Source of the DNA: an uncultured Acidimicrobiia bacterium
GTDB lineage: Bacteria > Actinomycetota > Acidimicrobiia > Spongiisociales > JAENVV01
Assembly: GCA_905480085.1 (NCBI GenBank)
Contig: CAJQPD010000040.1
Location: 1 to 7,676 of the forward strand
Direction of reading: 5' to 3'
DNA: 7,676 nucleotides
The notes under the pieces were generated by a model, which was not told the origin of the DNA, did no database searches, and saw nothing but the letters and a program-made list of their open reading frames with translations. Shown here one piece after another: positions 5,680-7,676 of the stretch (positions are counted from its first letter, which is position 1; each line of letters begins with the position of its first letter). Made by a program: the position numbers and the translations under genes.

Positions 5680-6714
5680 ATGGACGAACTCGAACAGGTA
5701 GCCAACGACGCGCCCGGTCTGGTCGGAGCGGTGGACTCGCTCGAAGGGTTGAAGGGTGTCGAAACCGAATTGATCGGCAAGAACTCCGTCATCGCGCAGA
5801 TGCGACGCGGATTAGGCGCCTTGGATCCCGACGATCGGCCAACGGCCGGCGCCCGGATCAACGAGGTGTTTACTGCGGTCCAGGAGGTCATCGCCGACCG
5901 TCGGCGAGCCCTTGAGATTGCCGAAGAAAACACTCTGCTGGTTTCTGATCGGGTGGACGTCACCGTGCCGAACCATCGGGTGACGCTTGGCACCGAGCAC
6001 TTGTTGACAACAGTGATGGACGAAGTTTCTGACATCTTTGTTTCGCTTGGTTATCGAGTTGCCACCGGGCCGGAGGTCGAAACCGCCTGGTACAACTTTG
6101 ATGCACTCAACACCCCATCCACGCATCCGGCGCGGGCCGAATCGGACACCCTGTACGTGGATTTCGGAGACCCAGCCGACGAGATGCTTCTGCGAACTCA
6201 CACCTCACCCGTCCAGGCGCGGTATATGCAAGACCATGAACCGCCCGTTCATGTGGTCGTACCGGGTCGGGTGTTTCGAGCCGATAGCCTCGACGCGACG
6301 CATTCGCCGGTCTTTCATCAGGTCGAGGGCTTGGTCGTCGACACCGACATCACGTTCGCCGACCTGAAGGGGACGCTCGAGTACTTCGCCAAGGCTTTCT
6401 TCGGTGACGGGCGAGTCATCAAGCTCATCCCGCATTTCTTCCCATTTACCGAGCCATCTGCCGAGATGCACGTGTCGTGCTTTGCTTGTGACGGCAGTGG
6501 TTGCCGGGTCTGCTCGAATTCCGGGTGGATTGAGCTCATGGGCTGTGGAATGGTCGACCCGAACGTGTTCGAATCGGTTGGCTATGACCCATCCTCGGTG
6601 AGTGGTTTCGCCTTCGGGATGGGCGTTGAAAGATTGGCCATGGTCCGCCACGGCATCACCCACATCAAACACTTCTTCGAGAACGATCTCCGGGTGTTGG
6701 GACAGTTCGTATGA
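5680..6714 (+). CDS. pheS: Phenylalanyl-tRNA synthetase alpha subunit
   Basis: PheS is the catalytic half of the alpha2-beta2 class II synthetase that charges tRNA-Phe. The 344-residue product has normal length. The N-terminal coiled-coil arm (about 1-85) contains VETELIGKNSVIAQMRRGLG. Motif 1 is in the GYRVATGPEVE region (124-134), followed by NFDALNTPSTHPAR. Motif 2 is PGRVFRADSLDATHSPVFHQ (195-214). Motif 3 is GFAFGMGVERLAM (309-321). A Cys cluster (Cys267, 270, 275, 278) is the CxxC...CxxC zinc-finger-like insert common in bacterial PheS. ATG 5680 is chosen because MDELEQV is the usual PheS start and it falls 13 bases after the methyltransferase stop. The frame is open further upstream, but those residues overlap that gene. 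The end overlaps pheT by four bases (ATGA). Confidence 0.97.
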   Translation: MDELEQVANDAPGLVGAVDSLEGLKGVETELIGKNSVIAQMRRGLGALDPDDRPTAGARINEVFTAVQEVIADRRRALEIAEENTLLVSDRVDVTVPNHRVTLGTEHLLTTVMDEVSDIFVSLGYRVATGPEVETAWYNFDALNTPSTHPARAESDTLYVDFGDPADEMLLRTHTSPVQARYMQDHEPPVHVVVPGRVFRADSLDATHSPVFHQVEGLVVDTDITFADLKGTLEYFAKAFFGDGRVIKLIPHFFPFTEPSAEMHVSCFACDGSGCRVCSNSGWIELMGCGMVDPNVFESVGYDPSSVSGFAFGMGVERLAMVRHGITHIKHFFENDLRVLGQFV

Positions 6715-7676
6715 AGGTTTCGCTCAGCTGGCTCAGGGACTACGTCGACCTGCCAATCGGCGACCCTGCCGTTCTCGCAGACATTTTCGCCAATCTCGGC
6801 CATGAGGTCGAAGGGGTCGAGACCATCGAGCCCCAATTCACCGGGGTGTTGGTCGGCAAGGTTCTCACCGTGCAGGCCCATCCCAACGCCGACAAAGTAA
6901 GACTCTGTTCGGTCGATACCGGTGACGGGCCCACCGACATCGTCTGTGGTGCCTGGAACTTTGAAGCTGGTGCCACCGTGGCGGTGGCCGTACCCGGCGC
7001 CGTGCTTGGCGGGGATTTCACCATCACCAAGCGCGAGATCCGGGGGGTGGTGTCCAACGGCATGATCTGTTCATCCAAGGAGCTGGGACTCGGCGAAGAT
7101 CACGACGGAATTCTGGTTCTGGAGGACGGCCTGCCCATCGGGACACCGTTTGTGGACCATCTTGAGCTGCCCGATGTCGTGTTCGACTTGTCGATCACTC
7201 CCAACCGGCCGGATGCCATGTCGATGGTTGGACTGGCAAGGGAATTGGCTGCCCATTTCGATATGTCATACCGGATCCCTTCACCGGACCTGACCGTGAC
7301 CAGCGGTCAGATCGACTTGCGGGTCGATATCGAGGATGACCGGTGTCGACGCTTCGTGGCACGGGAAGTTCGTGGAGTCCACGTCAGACCGGCCCCGCTC
7401 TGGATGGCCCAACGATTGGTGAAAGCCGGTGTGCGTTCGATTTCGAATATCGTCGACGTTTCGAACTACGTCATGCTTGAACTCGGTCAGCCGACCCATG
7501 CCTTCGACAGGGACAAAGTCACCGACGGCCACATCGTCGTCCGTGCCGCCAACCCGCAAGAAACCCTGGTCACCCTTGATGGAGTCGAGCGTCAGCTGAC
7601 CCCTGAGGATCTGCTGGTCGCTGACGTGCGGCAGGGGTCGTCGCTGGCCGGCACGATGGGAGGGTTGGAGTCGGAG
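6711..7676 (+). CDS. pheT: Phenylalanyl-tRNA synthetase beta subunit, N-terminal 322 codons (cut by window edge)
   Basis: PheT binds the tRNA and edits wrongly charged Tyr-tRNA-Phe. The frame opens at ATG 6711, overlapping the pheS stop (ATGA), and stays open to the last base. It begins MKVSLSWLRDYVDL. The tRNA-binding OB-fold (about 42-150) shows VGKVLTVQAHPNADKVRLC (48-66), ITKREIRGVVSNGMICSSKE (105-124) and LGL. SITPNRPDAMSM (161-172) leads into the B3/B4 editing domain (from about 210) with SNIVDVSNYVMLELGQPTHA (245-264), FDRDKV, VTLDG and LAGTMGG. All are intact and typical. About 800 residues is usual, so more than half of the gene lies beyond the window (B5, catalytic-like and anticodon-binding domains). 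Only a weak GGGA precedes the start, so translation is probably coupled to pheS. Confidence 0.96.
   Translation, partial: MKVSLSWLRDYVDLPIGDPAVLADIFANLGHEVEGVETIEPQFTGVLVGKVLTVQAHPNADKVRLCSVDTGDGPTDIVCGAWNFEAGATVAVAVPGAVLGGDFTITKREIRGVVSNGMICSSKELGLGEDHDGILVLEDGLPIGTPFVDHLELPDVVFDLSITPNRPDAMSMVGLARELAAHFDMSYRIPSPDLTVTSGQIDLRVDIEDDRCRRFVAREVRGVHVRPAPLWMAQRLVKAGVRSISNIVDVSNYVMLELGQPTHAFDRDKVTDGHIVVRAANPQETLVTLDGVERQLTPEDLLVADVRQGSSLAGTMGGLESE

Noticed and set aside
5220..6035. Open frame of 271 codons on the minus strand opposite the methyltransferase/pheS junction
   Set aside because: Low-complexity Ser/Arg/Thr-rich product, antisense to two conserved genes, no ribosome-binding site or operon logic; a codon-bias shadow.

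Overview
This 7.7 kb window is a compact stretch of housekeeping chromosome. All recognisable genes are on the + strand. It looks like a high-GC member of the Actinobacteriota: GC is high by eye, stops are mostly TGA, and the order infC-rpmI-rplT-rRNA methyltransferase-pheS-pheT is the one known from mycobacteria and their relatives. A deep-branching class such as Acidimicrobiia is possible, but the window alone cannot settle it. No mobile element, CRISPR array, tRNA or rRNA gene is visible, and there is no gene-free stretch longer than about 300 bases.

Layout. (1) Positions 1-161 hold the last 52 codons of a GGDEF-type (diguanylate cyclase-like) protein that enters from the left. (2) Positions 194-3460 hold a complete four-gene riboflavin operon, ribD-ribE-ribBA-ribH. 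Each junction overlaps (TGATG or ATGA), so translation is probably coupled. Together the four products take GTP and ribulose 5-phosphate to riboflavin, apart from the separate dephosphorylation step. The gap before ribD is only 32 bases, too short for an FMN riboswitch. (3) Positions 3485-3697 hold a near-consensus promoter (TTGACA, 16 bases, TATACT) and a structured leader of about 180 nt. The leader contains a good attenuator-like hairpin plus U-rich tail just ahead of infC. (4) Positions 3698-4900 hold infC-rpmI-rplT, encoding initiation factor IF3 and ribosomal proteins L35 and L20. (5) Positions 4881-5666 hold a SpoU/TrmH-family RNA 2'-O-methyltransferase. (6) Positions 5680-7676 hold pheS and the first 322 codons of pheT, the two subunits of phenylalanyl-tRNA synthetase; pheT runs off the right edge.

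The genes themselves are ordinary. The most interesting signal is the infC leader: three hairpins, the last a likely transcription attenuator, followed by a strong Shine-Dalgarno placed exactly for an ATC start codon where IF3 homology begins. This suggests that IF3 starts at a rare codon, as in other bacteria, and that the operon is regulated through its leader, by analogy with L20/IF3 autoregulation. A second small oddity is a 30-bp tandem duplication that builds an acidic tail on IF3. I see no evidence of a wholly new system.
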